A model generated the notes under the pieces. It made no database searches. It was not told the origin of the DNA and saw only the letters and a list, made by a program, of their open reading frames with translations. From positions 446,001-510,000 of the forward strand of contig JAIGNY010001448.1 of assembly GCA_020152595.1 (NCBI GenBank): a stretch of 64,000 nucleotides of DNA, given 5' to 3'. Both the position numbers and the translations under genes were made by a program. Source of the DNA: Chiridota heheva (lineage: Eukaryota > Echinodermata > Holothuroidea > Apodida > Chiridotidae). The number at the start of each line of letters is the position of its first letter. Positions within the stretch are counted from its first letter, which is position 1. Of this stretch, positions 1 through 15,100 are shown piece by piece.

Positions 1-115
1 CATCCTGCCCAAGGACAGCTTTCATGGTGCCGATAATCTGTTGTGCGATGGGTGCGGGCATGCCAGTTGCATAAGCCGAGCTGTGTGAGTTTATCCGTAA
101 GTGGTTTATCAATTT
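1..115 (-). CDS. SPTLC2: SPTLC2 exon, truncated by window edge
   Basis: The first 115 nt of an exon continue beyond position 1. It enters in phase 0 after the acceptor ctattacag and reads [18 protein letters not shown] then [20 protein letters not shown]. This aligns with the vertebrate segment after the PLP lysine (ELIDYLR, HSHS, YATS in human as remembered). Small changes such as YATG-MPAP for YATS-LSPP are visible. The intron before it is about 640 bp, the shortest in the window. Confidence 0.9.
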
Positions 116-3100
116 CTGTAATAGAAAAAATAATCAATATCAAACATATTCTTATGATGTAATGCAAAGAAACTACATTTTAAATTACATTTCAGAGAAC
201 ATTCTGGTCTTCATTTATTTAATAAAGGATTGGAAAACCTTGGAATGCAGGTAAGGTTTCTTAAACTGCAATGCTTAATTTTTACGTATTAAACAACAAG
301 TGAGAGAATAACAAGAATCAAGATACATGTTTGTTTGATGAAGGCTTAATAACACCGCGACAACAAGGGTCAAATTGTGTTCGAGAGGTTAGATCATTCC
401 AGAGGAAGGCAAAAAAGATAATAGGTCTGATAGAAGAACGGGGGTTAATAGTGGGAAGCTGGGACCGAAAGAGGAAGTGCAGGGGTGTAAAAAAGAGGGG
501 AAAGATGAAAGTAGGTAGGGGGATGGGGCAGGACAACTAAATATGGTTCTAGATGGAGGTATGGTAAAGGAAGGAGATATTTTTATCTGGGGAGTTTTTC
601 AGAGAGCTCCCGAGCTTCCATCACCCCTCACAAGATTCATGACATGGCTGAGACAAAACCACAAGCTTTCATGGACTTAAATGCTGGCCAACACTAGTAC
701 TCAGTTGATCAAATATAAGTATAAAATAAAAGCAATAATTTGTCAGATTTCTCACCTTGTCTGATGCAATGTAGCCCCCCATCGATCCAAAACTCTTGGT
801 AAAGGTTCCCATCATAATATCAACATCAGCAGGGTCCAAACCATAGTACTCTACCACACCTCTTCCTGAGGGTCCCATGGCCCCGATGCTGTGGGCCTCA
901 TCGAGGTACAGATATGCTTTGTATTTCTTCTTCAAGGCAATAATTTCTGGCAATTTGACAACTGATCCTTCCATACTGCAGAAGAAAAAGAAAGAAATTT
1001 ATAATGAATCTACAGGATTACAAATAAACTAGTACTTGGGCAATCAAGCAAAATATTTGATCAATCACCATCATATTCATGCATGAACGTTAACTAATTC
1101 ATTACAGAAACAGACAGAAAACATAGAAAACTGTGCATTAAAAAAATGATGCCTTAAGTCTAGGAATTAACCATTTCTCTTACAAGCTTACACAGATTTT
1201 AAAACATAATTGCAAATTTCTCACATACATCAATTTTACAATAAGTCAAAAACCATGACAATTAAGTACAAGAACATAAAAATAGGTGATACCCAACTTC
1301 CTGAAACTAATAATACATGACTAATTATCTATCAAACATTACAAATTGATGATTGAGCTTGCTCAGTTTCCTGGAACTAAGTAAAATGAAAAAACATATG
1401 AGCAATTATCTCTCAACACTAAATAAAGACGGTAGAAAATTACAATCATCCCTCGATCAGAATCAGATATGAACCAACAATATTAAAATAATAAATATAT
1501 CATCAAACATTTATTACACAAATGATGCTTTAAAAACTTAAGGTGCTACTATAAATCTTAATCTAAGGGAAAGATACTTTGATATGCATTTATAAGCAGT
1601 GAGACAAAAAGCAATCAACAATGACACATTGATGGAAAAACTGAACAAAATCTAATTAAGCACAACGATAAGAACACAGGTAGACAAACTTTCGCTGCAG
1701 TGATCCAGATGCAAATCATTTGGGAATACACTTAAGGTATACTTCTTCAAATTTGTACAATCTAGTGTATAGTACAATAGTAAAGATGGCAAAAACGATT
1801 TATTTTCAGAAATGGAGATGAAGATAAAATCTTTTTACTACTGGAGGATTATACACAATTTGGCAAATAAACACAGTGAAAGAAAGGTAGATTGTGTATT
1901 TTACATCCTCTTCTCAACAGCTAAGGCTATATAGAGATGTCCATGGTCGTTTGACAAACCAGTTGTAAAGTACTGGTGAATGAAGACTCAACGGGCATTG
2001 AACCAGGAACCTCTAACCTGCCAAGCAGATGCTATGACCACTAGAAAGTTTCATTGTAATTCCAAGCAATAATTTTAGGCAAGTAACAGTCAACAGTGCC
2101 AAGTCTTGAAATACACAAGGCATGAGGGACATCAGCACTTACTGTTTGTGATGGGAGGTGACTCAGAAATTTAATCTACCCCAAATATCAATATTTGTGA
2201 ACAAAAATAGCATACAACAGTACAGACCTCATACTTTAATTTCAAGAGTTCTGCTCCTTTGAAAAGTAGAACCATATAATAGTTCAACTTTGTAGGACAC
2301 AAGGCATCAGTTTGACAATTATGCTTCTGTCCAATCTATTATGTGAGGAAATGCTGGCACATATGTTACCCATATGCACCTCACTCACAAAACTGCAAAT
2401 ATTCCACACTTTTGAGAGCACACATGTCAAAACACACATTCTCTTGTAATATTAAGGAGCAAATTAAATTAATATCTATTTCAAGTAATGCAAAGTGGTC
2501 TAGGGCTGTGCATTTTCGTTTAATAGCCTAAACATTTATACGGCCGAATTTCCATTTGCTTAAAGGCTTAATTAAATGAACCCCTCCTCCCTCCCCCAAC
2601 CCCATGAAAACAAATCGGACTTCGGAAAACTTGAATTTAAAAAAATATAATTTTTACGAAACTGGTTCTACCCTACAATAAACACAACCATCGCAATTTC
2701 AAGCCTTAAAAATAAGTAAGGAATGTCACAAAACTTGAGTAGGGGGGGGGGGGCTATATTAAGTCAAAAATAACAATTCATGGTTTTAACGCTCTTTAAA
2801 ACGATGCAGAAATGAAATAGTAGCAAGTAAATTGCAGTGTCTTGCAACGATTTGGATGTTTTCAAGACATATCGCCATGCCGTACATGATTAAAAAGTGC
2901 GCCACTAGTTGCAGCTAGCATACTGTACAAAAATATTTCAACCCAGTGTCATTCTCAACTGTACTGTATATTATGCAACCCTCTCAGCAAAATGGCGCTG
3001 ATGCTTATGAACCACATTAAAATCTCAGTTTTATTTATTTCGCAATCTTTTTTTTTTTTCCTTTTACGCAATCTATTTGACGCATCAGGTAAACTTTATT

Positions 3101-6100
3101 TGTATTTATTTGTGGTAAAAATAACAAATAAAGCTTTTTTGTCTGTGAATTTCTGGGTCAGTTTTACAGCTTGTAAAATAGTTGTTAATCTAATACAGAT
3201 TTATGCCTGTTGTTTATCGGGCCTAAGCCTCCACATTAGGCAGCTTTTAGAATTCAGCAAATCAAAAGCCAAATATAGCCTTATTCATAGAATTTAACTC
3301 CTGCCTTACAAAGGATTAGATCCATTGCTGATTGTATGTAAAGATTGTAAATTGTAAAAGTCATTGAATGAAAATTTTGTGCGTGTTTGAATGTTATTAA
3401 TTTTCAATGGCAAATGTGAATCGCGAACGTTTAAACTTTGGAGGGATTAGACTAAACATTTATTCAAAGGTTCATTCGTTTAACGTTTACATGTGTAATC
3501 GTCACAGCCCTAAAGGGGTCCTTATTGTGTCCAGCTGAGTAACTAAATCAATTGTATGCAATCCCAATGTTGATTGTGGATGCAATACAACAGCAGTTTC
3601 TCTAAATACTAGCAGATAAAAACTTTGGTATCAAGTATAACATAACAGGATAACAGGTTAAGAAGGACGAGTCCCCCCATAAAAAGCCCAAACTAACACC
3701 ACCACAAAAACAAAAAAATCAATGATACCCAGAGTTAGTAAAGAACTTATCAATGTTGACTTTGAAATTGTGAACAGAATTAAAGCTAACTACCCACTCA
3801 GACAAACCATTTTACTCATTAACTACTCTTTGCGAAAAGCTAAAATGCTGAATATCTATCCGTGAGAACTCTTTGGTCAACTTCAAACTGTTACCACATG
3901 TCACATGAGGATTAGCTGAAACATGCAAGAATTTACAGGAAATCAAAGCATCACTACCAAATAGGAATTTAAAAACCTGAATCATATCGCCACGTAATTT
4001 TCTTAAGTCAAGCGTGGTCAACTAAGAATTCGCAACCTATATTCATAAGAGAGAGTCCTTACTTCGGAAATAAGTCTAGTGACTCTTTGCTGAACCTACT
4101 CCAAAATGAACTTATTCTTCTCGCAAAAGTGACACCAAGCCTGAATAGCATACTCAAGGTGAGGCCTGATTTACTGCTTATAAAAATTAAGAACAACCTC
4201 TCTGCCAAGAAAACAAAACTTTCTTCTAATCAAACCAAGCATCCTATCTGCCCTTGCAGCTGCTAAAGCACACTGTATAGAAGACTTCACATTGCTAGTA
4301 ATGACAACACCTTGATACCTTTCTTGATCAACACAACCAAGATTTGAAACATGCATGCAGTAATCAAAAGCCAAATTGCTCTGACCAAAATGAATAACTT
4401 TGCATTATCAATACTGAATGACATCTGCCATGTTTAGGACCAAGAAACTAACTTATCCACATCAGTTTGCAACAGTGAAGAATCCCTAGCATCATCAACA
4501 ATCCCGTACAGCTTAGTGTCATCAGCAAATTTACAAATCCTGGATCCAAGGGAAACATCAATATTATTATTGAAGATTAGGAAAAGAAGCGGACCCAATA
4601 CAGAAGCCTGAGGAACACCACTTGTAACCTCCTTCCATGCAGATACTTCACCATTAACAACAACTCTTTGTGACCTGTTAATTAACCAAGAATTTATCTA
4701 ACTGGCACACTTTCCCTCCACACCAATCGCTCTTGTTTTTAACATGAGCCTGCCTAACGGAACCTTATCAAATGCTTTTTGGAAGTCTAAATAAATAGAT
4801 AACATCCACATTGTGACCAGAATCAACTAGTTTAGTAACATTATCAAGAAACTCCAATAAAATAGAAATACATGACCTCTTAGGTAAGAAACCATGCTAG
4901 GACAAATTCAACAAACCATTGACCTGTAAATGATCTAGTACAACATCCTTAATAATGGACTCCATGACCTTGCACACAACACTAGTAAGACTCACTGGCC
5001 TATAATTACAGGGAAAATTGTGGTCACCCTTTTTTAAAATAGGAGTGACATTAGCGATTCTCCAATCACTAGGAACAACACCAACATCAAAGCACTTTGA
5101 AAAGATAAAACTCGGGGGAACAGAAAGAACATCAGAACACTCACGCAAAATAGCAGGATGTATACCATCTGGACCGGGTGCTTAATTTGAATTCAAACCC
5201 TTCAACTTCTTAGACACAACAACTGAAAAATTAACATTCTTAATGGATACTGAAGAGTGCACACTTAGATAATCCACAACATCAGCAGCAGGGGACTCCT
5301 TAGTAAAAACAGACACAAAGTAGTCATTCAAACCTCAGCCATATCCTTACCACTATTGATAGAAACACCATCATTACCCTAAAGGGGACCAACAACCTCC
5401 TTGGTTTTTTAATTTGAGCGAACATAAGAATGAAATGACTTAAGATTAATCTTCCCCTTTGAACAAAAGTTTTTCAAAAAGCAATATAGTATCTCGTATC
5501 AAACCCTTTGTGAACTTTTCATGATCCGTATACCTAGCAAGCTCCTCAGGACACCCACTGTTTTTATAACAACGCCACAACTTCTTCTTTTTCCGAACAG
5601 CCCGCAAAACCTCCCGAGACATCCACACTAGCTGATTACGCCTACAGTATGTTTAGATTTAACTAATCTTTAAAGTTAAGTAATGTTTAAAGGTAACTTT
5701 GCATAAAATTCATTTTGATAAATAATGGATATCAATACATTATCTATGTACATTTCCAAACTGTTTTTAACACAGTCACCCCTAAAGTTTTAGAATGCCA
5801 ATTCCACTTCAATCTCACCTATAAACGCCTTCAACGATGATGAGGATCTTCTTCCATGGTCTGCTCGTTCTTGGCTGACCCTCAACAACAGCTTTCTTTA
5901 AGACTTTCTCAAGACTTATCATATCTGCAGCAATAGAAAATGTACATAATGAAAGATTTCATAAACGAGAATATAATATCCATAACAAAGCAAGAGAAAA
6001 AGTGACATTTTGCGACAGTTGCTGTAGAACCTTCAATTGCTTGTCCTCAATTAACACCAATAATGCATGATCCAAATGCCAAACAAAAAGACTGTCGATA

Positions 6101-9100
6101 ATGATAAATGCAATTGCCATGGGTGTACTTGAATACTTTGGAGACTCCAGGACATTATGCCCTCATCTAGTGTTATTTTCACTTATTGTAAATTGATATC
6201 AGAAAAATCTATTACAAATACTGGCATGAGAACACCATACTCTTTATCATACAAAAGACTAAACTTCTTTTGAGCTTACCCTCTTCCTCTACGTGAAAAA
6301 TGGATGCAAATAGTGATATATATAACTTAAGCAATTGATCCAGATTTTCATCCACCGTACAATCCATCAATGTAAGAAAGTGAAATGATCACCAATATAT
6401 AGTTGGTATAATAATAGAACACTTTGATAGAATGCTTTAACCCATCCGTCCTCCAATCGGTCGTGGCATGACCGGTTTGGACAGGCACTTTTCAAAAAAT
6501 TGTTTTGCTTCATCAAAAAAGCCCACAGCAGTAATTGTAGTATCATTTGAAAGAGCTTGAATAGTTCTTACAGAAAATGGAACTTTTTGTTAGGGGTTAT
6601 GTTGAACATTTTCTTTAAAAGATTGAGTTGAAATAGAGAAAAATTAAAAATGCACAAAATTGAATAATTCTTTTTTTTACCTTTCTAAAGACATACTTGC
6701 CATACTTCCAGACCTTGCTTTTGCCTGAAAACTCATGAGGAACTTACAAAGACATCAAAGGCATCCAGTACGTACCGGGTCTAATTTTGACTGCCCCTAT
6801 CATCAACATCTTTTTTTTTTTTGGAAAGGTTGTAAAAATTATCATGATTTCAAGCATCTTTAAGACCAAAATTTGACAAAAATTGTAGTTTCTGATCGCA
6901 ATACAACTGCCATACACAAAAAATAATGTCATCAGGCTTATTTCACACATTTTCACCCCTCTTTAGTCACACCGTAATTTAACATTCAAAACAAAGCCAC
7001 AACACACTGAAACATATGCATTGCAGTGTAGCGGTTACTGAGTGAGTGAGATTGCAATGTGGATGGATGGCCTGGGTTTGAAACCCGAAGCAGATCGGCT
7101 TTGTTTTTGGTGTGTAATTACAGGGGTGATTATTTGTGTTGTTTTATTTTCATTGTTTTTGCATGTTTTGCTTTAATAAAAAGAAATTAGGACTGGTGTC
7201 AATGGAAAGCAAATTTCACAAACAATCTAAATATGTTAAAGTCTTCCATTTTCATTATTCATAAGAAGAAAATTAAGCTTAAAAAAACTCAAAAAATTAC
7301 CTAACTTGGCCTAAAATTTGAAAATTTGCATAATTATGTCAAAATGTTCTTATTTTTGACTTTTTAATTGAAAAGTTTGTTTTAGCATTCATAAAAACTT
7401 AATTTGTAGTGCTAGAAAACGAAAGAAAAGTTAAAGAATATGAAGATCAATTTTAAGAATTTTTTTGTTGAAAAATTGCAATCATGTTTTGAACAATGTG
7501 GGAGTTTTAAGGGTTAACCATTACTCTACCAGGGCTTTGAAAAAAGCGACCCCAATTTTCGTAACTTTTTTTCATATGCATTTTTGACAACTTTCCTTTG
7601 ATTTTCTTTCGTTACAAGTTTGGTTGAAATAGATGCTTAGATATTTATCTTTTGATTAATTAAAACCAATTTAGGAAATATTGGACAAAATTATGCAAAT
7701 TAAGCAATTTTTGGCTAAATTTGGTCGACTAATAGTCAATCTTTGCAGAAGTATAACTTCTTGTCAGTGTTGAAAACAGAGATTTGTGTTACATATTTAG
7801 ATTTTTTTTTAAATTTCCTTTCCAATGATACTAATCTATAATTTTTAGAAAGAAAGGAAAGATGAAAACACATCAAAAATGATAAAAGTCAAACGACCCC
7901 TGAAAGCTGCAGCAGAAAAATAACTCGAACCCGGAGCGCTCGCATGCTAGCCGCGTATATTCCCTCTGCACCAAGTAGTCGTTCAAATTGGAGAGGTGTA
8001 ATATATTTCTTATAGGACAGGTTCTAAATAGAGGGGGGTATGCCTTTATTATTAAATCAAATGAAAGGAAATTTCAAGCGCTTTCGAACGGCGGTTCAAC
8101 GAAGCATATGTGATGTACGGTTTGGGTACACAATTTTTTGAGAAAAAAAAACGTGTCAAAAATGGCAGAAATTCATAAAATTTTGAAGAAATTTTTCCAG
8201 AACAAAAGATTGCATGTAGGGATTATAAAAATTATACCAGAAACCAATACTATCATGTCTTAGGACTTGCGTGTTTGATTTTGAAGCAAAAATGTGATCT
8301 TGAAGTTATTGTAAGATTTAAAACAGCAAAGAAAAAAAAATGTAAATTGTTTAGCAATTTTAAAGTTCTACCCTTTTTCGATGTACTTTTTCTAAAAATT
8401 ATGTAATATGACCCATATGAAAAAGTTTCATTTTGTGAAAGAAATATCCGAGTACTATAAAATGATACCAAGATTACTCTAAAAGGACTGTGGTAAAGTC
8501 CTGATTATATTTTTAGGAAAAGGTGGTTTGAAAATGGTGATAATATCGCCGCGTTGTAGAGTAAGGGTTAATACTGTAACACAGGGGACTCGGACAGCAA
8601 CTCATTTCATCTTTCACAGCATGCACAGAGAAATCAGGATTGTATATTTTCCTACTTTTATCAATTTCAAAATGAAGGAATTCTGATTACATCATAAAGC
8701 ATGTCTCGTCCCTTGATTGGCAAGTATTTACAGAGATAGCCTATGATATAGTGAAACTGTAACAAACAATAGGTAATGGTAATTGTACTCACCATTGTGT
8801 TCAAAGACTCTGACAATGGCACCGGACAACCTCATACCAAGGATTAGAGAAGCATGGTTAAGCTTGTCACTGATGATGAGACACCCCTGCAAAAAAAAGG
8901 CAAACAATTATTGCACATCTTTTTCAATTATAGTTTTTGTAATAGTTCTAACATTTTCTGAAGCTATCGTGAGATGGCCAGAAATGACCAAGTATTTACT
9001 TCATGTTACACAATGAAATGTGTCTGTGTACTGTCCCACTGTATGGACTCTCCACTCGCAATGCTTTTGTTTTCTTCCAAACACTCACACTGATCTGTAG

Positions 9101-12100
9101 ATGATCCTGTGGGTTTTCTTATCTTTCCTTGTCTTCTTCTCCATTTCACCTAAAAACACTATATTAAGGTATAGATATGATAATCGCAAAATATTATTTG
9201 CAGAATCCTGAAAATTCTCTTCGAGTTACATCAACTATACTTAACCTTTGCTTTGCTCTTCTTGAAAGGGATGCTCTGTAACAAACTTTTTTATACTTTT
9301 ACACTGCAAATGCCGAACAGTCTTTAAATATTTTCAATTCATTGTGCTTTTCATGAACTGAAAAACATATAAACCTTGTAAGAAGTGTTCTCCAAATACT
9401 TACAAAAACATTGATATTGCATTGGATTGTCAATTTTCACTTCACAACATGTGCAAAACAATGTCAACTTCTGCAAAGATTCCCATTAAGCATTTAGTAG
9501 GGTTTAACAGTTTAATTCTTATCTCATATACAATCTTGTCCTGCAGTTTTAACTCAAATAAATCGCCAGCATTATGCAAGGAGAGAGCATGTAAAAATAA
9601 GCTAATCTGTGTTAGGCTGATAGTGATTTATTTAGGGCTGCATTGAGCAGCATTCTACCACATGATTCAAGGACCTAATGGGCATATTAAGCTTTCAAGT
9701 TGCACAAGGTACCTCAAGTAGTACACTCAATTATCCTGAATTAGTGCATAAAATATGTAAGAAGAATTGAAAAGAGTCATGCAGAATTAATGACAATTGC
9801 TTTAATTAGCTAAGTAGGTATTTACCACAAAGACAAATTGAACTTAAAGAAAAGCAAGTTTGGGAGTTGCCCATCAATAACAAAAATCAGAGAAAATGAA
9901 CATTTCATTAATACAAATTTAAATCAATCTGCTTTAACATTTTCCAGTTTATCGGGTTAATAATGATAAAGAAGCTCACCCATCTTTGCTTCAAATTTCA
10001 TGTACTAGGGAGGTGCATGTACTTTCCTTTTATTGGTTTCAATGCAATAGCATAAGGAACCTATGTAATCATGCTGGCAGATGGGAGGACGGACGGTCGC
10101 TGGGACGGGCGGTCACTCAAAAGGACAGTCGCTCGGTCGGTCAGATGTATGTATGTATGTCTGTCCAAGAAGCTTGTACACAAAATATCTCAAGAACCGT
10201 GCGGTGGATTTATGCCATACTTGGTATGTGGATGTGTTGTAAATGATCCCTATTGTTTTTGGTGCTGATGTCATGAATATTAATTAGTAGGCGGGGCTAA
10301 ATATAAAAAATCTGTTCAGAAGTTTGTAAACACGATATCTAAAGAACCCTGTGGGAGATTTATGTCATACGTTGTATATGGATGTGTTGTGGTCTGCAGA
10401 TGATCCCCGATTATTTTTGGTGCTTATGTCATGAATATTAATTAGTGGGTGGGGCTAAATGTAAAATTCTGTTAAGAAGCTGGTAAACATGATATTTCAA
10501 GATTATTAAAGTGGAATCATGCCATACTTGGTATATGGGTGTGTTGTGGTCTGCAGATGATTCCTAGTGTTTTTGGTGCTGATGTTATAAATATTAATAA
10601 GAAGTTGGCTGGACTAACTGTAAAATTCAAATGCTCATATTCCCACAAACCCATGTCAGATTGAAATCAAATTTGGTATGATGCTGTTGATAAAAGCAAG
10701 GATAATACAGGATCCCATAGAATGTTGAGTTGTTAACTTCATCATTCTTCATGTCAGGTAGAGCCAAATACACTTTTTCATTGGTTGTTGTGATTGTGGC
10801 ATAAGACTTGAAGGAAAAACCTTAACATTTAAACAAGCACCAAAAAATAACACAAATTACATGTTCCAATACAATAAATAAACTAAAGGTGTAAAAACAC
10901 AACATTTAAAGATATGATAAAATAAATTTAAAATTATTTTTTCTATCCCAAAGTTAGCATCGGAACAAAGTGGAATTTCTCCCGCTGTTATCAAAACAGT
11001 TGCAAAGACAATCCACAGTTGTTTAATCAGTTGTTTCTTTTAATTCCAAGTGATTTGAGTTAGATTAACAAACCATGTCTCAGTGATAGAGTGACTACAA
11101 CTTAATTCTTGACTTCAAATAAAACTAACTAAAAGAATCTGGAGTTTCCTTCTTAAGATATCGCCCTTACAAGCTTGCTGTCACAGACGCACATACATAC
11201 ATACTTACATACACACATACATACATACATACACCCATACACACGCCAGCATGACTGCATAGGTTTCTTATGCTATCAGCATCGGAACCAAAAAAAAGGG
11301 TCCAAAATGGCAGAAATTTATGAAATTTTAAAATTTCTCCAAAACTAAAGATTGCAGGTAGGGATTATAAAAATTAGATTAAAAATCAATAATATCAGTC
11401 TTAGAATTTGCATTTAATTTTAAAGCAATTTTAGATCTTTACCCTTTTCAAGCTACTTTTTCTCAAAGTTCTGTAATATGACACCTAGAAAAAGATCACA
11501 TTTTGAGTAAGAAATATCCGAGTACTTTAAAATGATACCACGATTACTCCTATAGGACTTTGGTAAAGTCGCAATTGTATGTTTAGAAAAAGATTGTTTA
11601 AAAACAGCAATAATATTGATGCGCATTACTCTACCAGAGCATTTGAGATTACAAGTGTAAATTTTCGGGAACTTTTTGGAAAGGGGGCTTTTTCACAAAT
11701 TGATTTTCATTTTCTACTATAATAAGTTTATGTTATATGAACGCTAAGACTTTGGACTTTACGTTTGTTTATACAATTCTCTCGTCAAATATGCAAATTT
11801 ATGCAAATGAGGTCATTAATTCAGATTATTAGATGTCCTAAAACTGCTATCTTTGTGATATTCTGCTCTCTGTGGCTAATTTGAAAAAATCAATGATAGA
11901 ATTTATGAATTGTTGAAAGAAGGACCTTTTATTTAATAATACTCTTGATTTTTTTTGAGGAAGGAAAAAATTCATGTCAATTTTAAAATTTTCGACCTTT
12001 TTGACCTACAAATTGACCTCTTGATTTTACCGATGATCTATCTGATAGGATTTGGCACTATACTTTCCTATAAACATGCATTGTTTCTTTCTATGATGCA

Positions 12101-15100
12101 CAAAACTAATATAATATAAAAAAGAAATGTTAACACCATTATTTCAATAAAAATATCATGCAAATGATATGCAAATTAGCTACTTTACCTCATTTATTAT
12201 GCACAGGCTTGAAATTTTCAGTTTATAACCCAATTTTAGCAATTGGAAGCTTTGAAAAAACTTTAATTGCTTCAGGTTATGATGCTGCATGTCTTGTAGC
12301 AACTTACTTTTGTTGATTCCAAGAGGAATTATATGTGAAAAGGTACCCAAAAATGGTTCAGAGCATCAGTAATCATGTTGACATTGCCGACCTTGGTATC
12401 CTTCAGTGACAGTTGGTACAGCATACGAAATGTCAACAATTTTGTCCAAATACAGGAAAATCCTTACAAGAAATACAATTCTAACTGTTTCCAAAGAAAT
12501 TCAGGGATTGGGGTGGGGGTTCTGGCTCATTTATATTTGGAGGAGGAACCAAGGATAATGCCATCCCAGTAAATATGGCCCTCTTCCAGGATCCAAATTG
12601 CTCCAAAGAAAAAGATTTCCCCCCTAAATAGGAATGCTTGGCCCCCACCATGGGTCTCTTGCCTCAACGTGTGTCTCTTTCTCACAACAACCTTTCCTCT
12701 TAAAATTGTAATCCTACTCAACTGCACCACAACCTCACAACATAGAATCGAGATTTCGCGAAATAGGTATATGGACGCTGTTGCACTACAAATTAAATGT
12801 TGATCTGTAAAGTTTCATCCAAAATTACAATAAAAAGGACAGTTCAATCTAATCACATCAGATTTTAGTGACCCATTTACATATTTATAATCATTACAAG
12901 TAAATAATCCCAGCTAAATAAGAGTGTTTTTGCTTAATTTTGCAAGGATCCGCACTACATTAGCTAAGCCTAACGTTAAGCCTAACGAGTAACATTAGTA
13001 AGCATGAAGTATGAAAAATGCATTCGCAATATCAAAAATTTAAAAAAAAAATTCATATGCTTCTTTTTGTTTTTAAAGGGTAAACAAATTACCAAAATTC
13101 ACAAAATTTATATATTTGATACATTTAAAAAAAAAAACCAGGTATGAGCAAAATTTGATTAGATTTGGACAATATAACTTGTCTACATATTATATGTCAA
13201 AAAAAAAAACAATCTAAATTTTTTACCTTAGGAATTTTTGCCATTTTTTCAAAAATATGTATTTTTTGGGACATTTAAAAGAAAAACTGAAATTTCTGAA
13301 TGTTTGGACAAAATTTACCAAAAAAAAGTGAATAGAGCCGTCCCAAAAAATACAATAATATAAAAGATCTTCGTAATGAAACTATTTGCACCCCTCTATG
13401 ATTTTGGTAAGGTTCGATTTTATTTATAAAAAAAGGTAGTTTGAAAACGACGATATTATCGCCGCGTGGTGGAGTAAGGGTAAAAGGATTAGATCAGTGG
13501 TCAAGCATGTCCATCTTTTAACAAAGAGGACTTCAAAAGAAACAAAATGATGAAGAAAGCGTTCAAAATTTTTAAGGAATCTTAAGGAATCCATTAAAAC
13601 AATATTAAAGTTTAAAGCTGTTTTATCTGTGTAGAAATGACTGGTGTAGTAAGTCTACTATGGAAAGTTGGCGCCTTCCTCCCCATATTCTTAACAATTG
13701 TTAATGTATTTTAAAGAAAGTTTATTTAATTTTTTTACTTTTTAAATTATTTTTGCTCAAACTTTCTTCAAGAGGTTGTTGGTTTATTAAAAATACTCTT
13801 CCTTGATTCAGTTTTACTACTTTTTTGACATATCCCATGGATGGTTCTTACGCCACAAAATTGCAGGACAAAATATGATAGAATTCATAAAGACTTTAAG
13901 GAATCGAGGCTACGACATCACAACTAGTCCGATCTAAGGCTATGACATCACAACTAGTCCGATTTCAGTCATTTCTATGCAAATGATACCAAACTTTAAA
14001 CTTAGATATCTCCTTAATGGAATAAGATTTTTGAATGCTTTCTTCACTATTTTGTTTCTTTTGAAGTCCTCTTTCATATAAGATGGACTTGCTTGACCCC
14101 GAACTAATCCTTTAAAAAAGAAAGTTCCAAATACCAGAAAATCCGAAAGTCTTACATCCCTGGTTAACAGCCTTAAAAACTAAAAAAAATTGGACATGTC
14201 TTAATACCTTTCCCATCAGTGCTGGTATGTTAAGAGCATTGGTTGCAAAGCCCATGCCAAATGTGATAGCATCTTCCTTTCCAACAAAATCTGCCACCAG
14301 TCTATCCAGCTCCTGGTGAACTTGAAGATTACCTGTAAGAGAAAGATTATCCAGGTCAGTCCTCTTAATCTACTAATGTTCACCATTCTGTGATATCAGC
14401 CTGCACTTTATCCAATTAAGCATTCCCTAAGAAGCTTACTCAACAGGCACTTCATGAAGATTGATGGTGCCCATGTCCCTTAAGTGATTTATATATGACA
14501 TCAGCACAGGGTCTATCATTTTTCTGAGGACTTTAATTTCAACATGTAATTATTTTTCGTTTCATTTTTCTAATTATTACTATGAAATCAGCACAGGGTC
14601 TAACAATTTTCTGAGGACTTCAATTTTAACATGTAATTATTTTTCTTATATTACTTCTTGGAGATCAAAAGATAATATTAAACAGCATTACACAAATCAG
14701 TTTACAATTCCAATGTACAGTAGACTTTACAGGCTGCAACTTGACTTTCAACAAACCATTTTCAATCTACTTTTCCCCTTCAAACTTCCATGTTTTTCAG
14801 AATAACTCAGTAAACATCGTAACTTTGTGATACGTTAATAAAAGATCATATTTTAAGTCCAGAGAATTATTTTCTATCAGTTTGGTACAATAAGTTTTAC
14901 ATTTATGTTTCATATTACCTCTAGTTCTTTACTAATCCTGTTTTCCCTATTTTCACCCCACACACACAGCCAATAAACCTTCAAACCAACTGTACCCCTA
15001 TTCATCTCATTCTGTCAAGTATTGGGAGCTCATGTTTAGTAACACCACAATTAATTTCTAAAGGAAACAGGATTCCACATGCATTCCACAATAAATTAAT

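Larger units (their letters stand above)
10033..11291. mobile_element. Satellite-bearing inverted-repeat element I
   Basis: The left end (10033: TTGGTTTCAATGC, then ATAGCATAAGGAACCTATG) and the reverse complement of the right end (TTGGTTCCGATGC, then ATAGCATAAGAAACCTATG) match for about 45 bp, followed on each side by TCATGCTGGC and a TATG microsatellite. Between them are three tandem units of about 157 bp (10165..10620), each with GTCATGAATATTAATTAG followed by a GGGGCTAAA box. The termini resemble those of the element at 20713..22963. No protein is encoded; the plus-strand ORFs at 9986 and 10071 fall on the repeat. Confidence 0.55.

Noticed and set aside
669..974. MEGS... as a start codon for a separate small protein
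   Set aside because: The Met is internal to SPTLC2 and lies one base after a strong splice acceptor; the ORF tail is intron.
12700..12800. tRNA-like cassette in element C2
   Set aside because: A TGGTGCAGTTGAG-like A-box is present on the minus strand but I find no acceptable B-box at the right distance.
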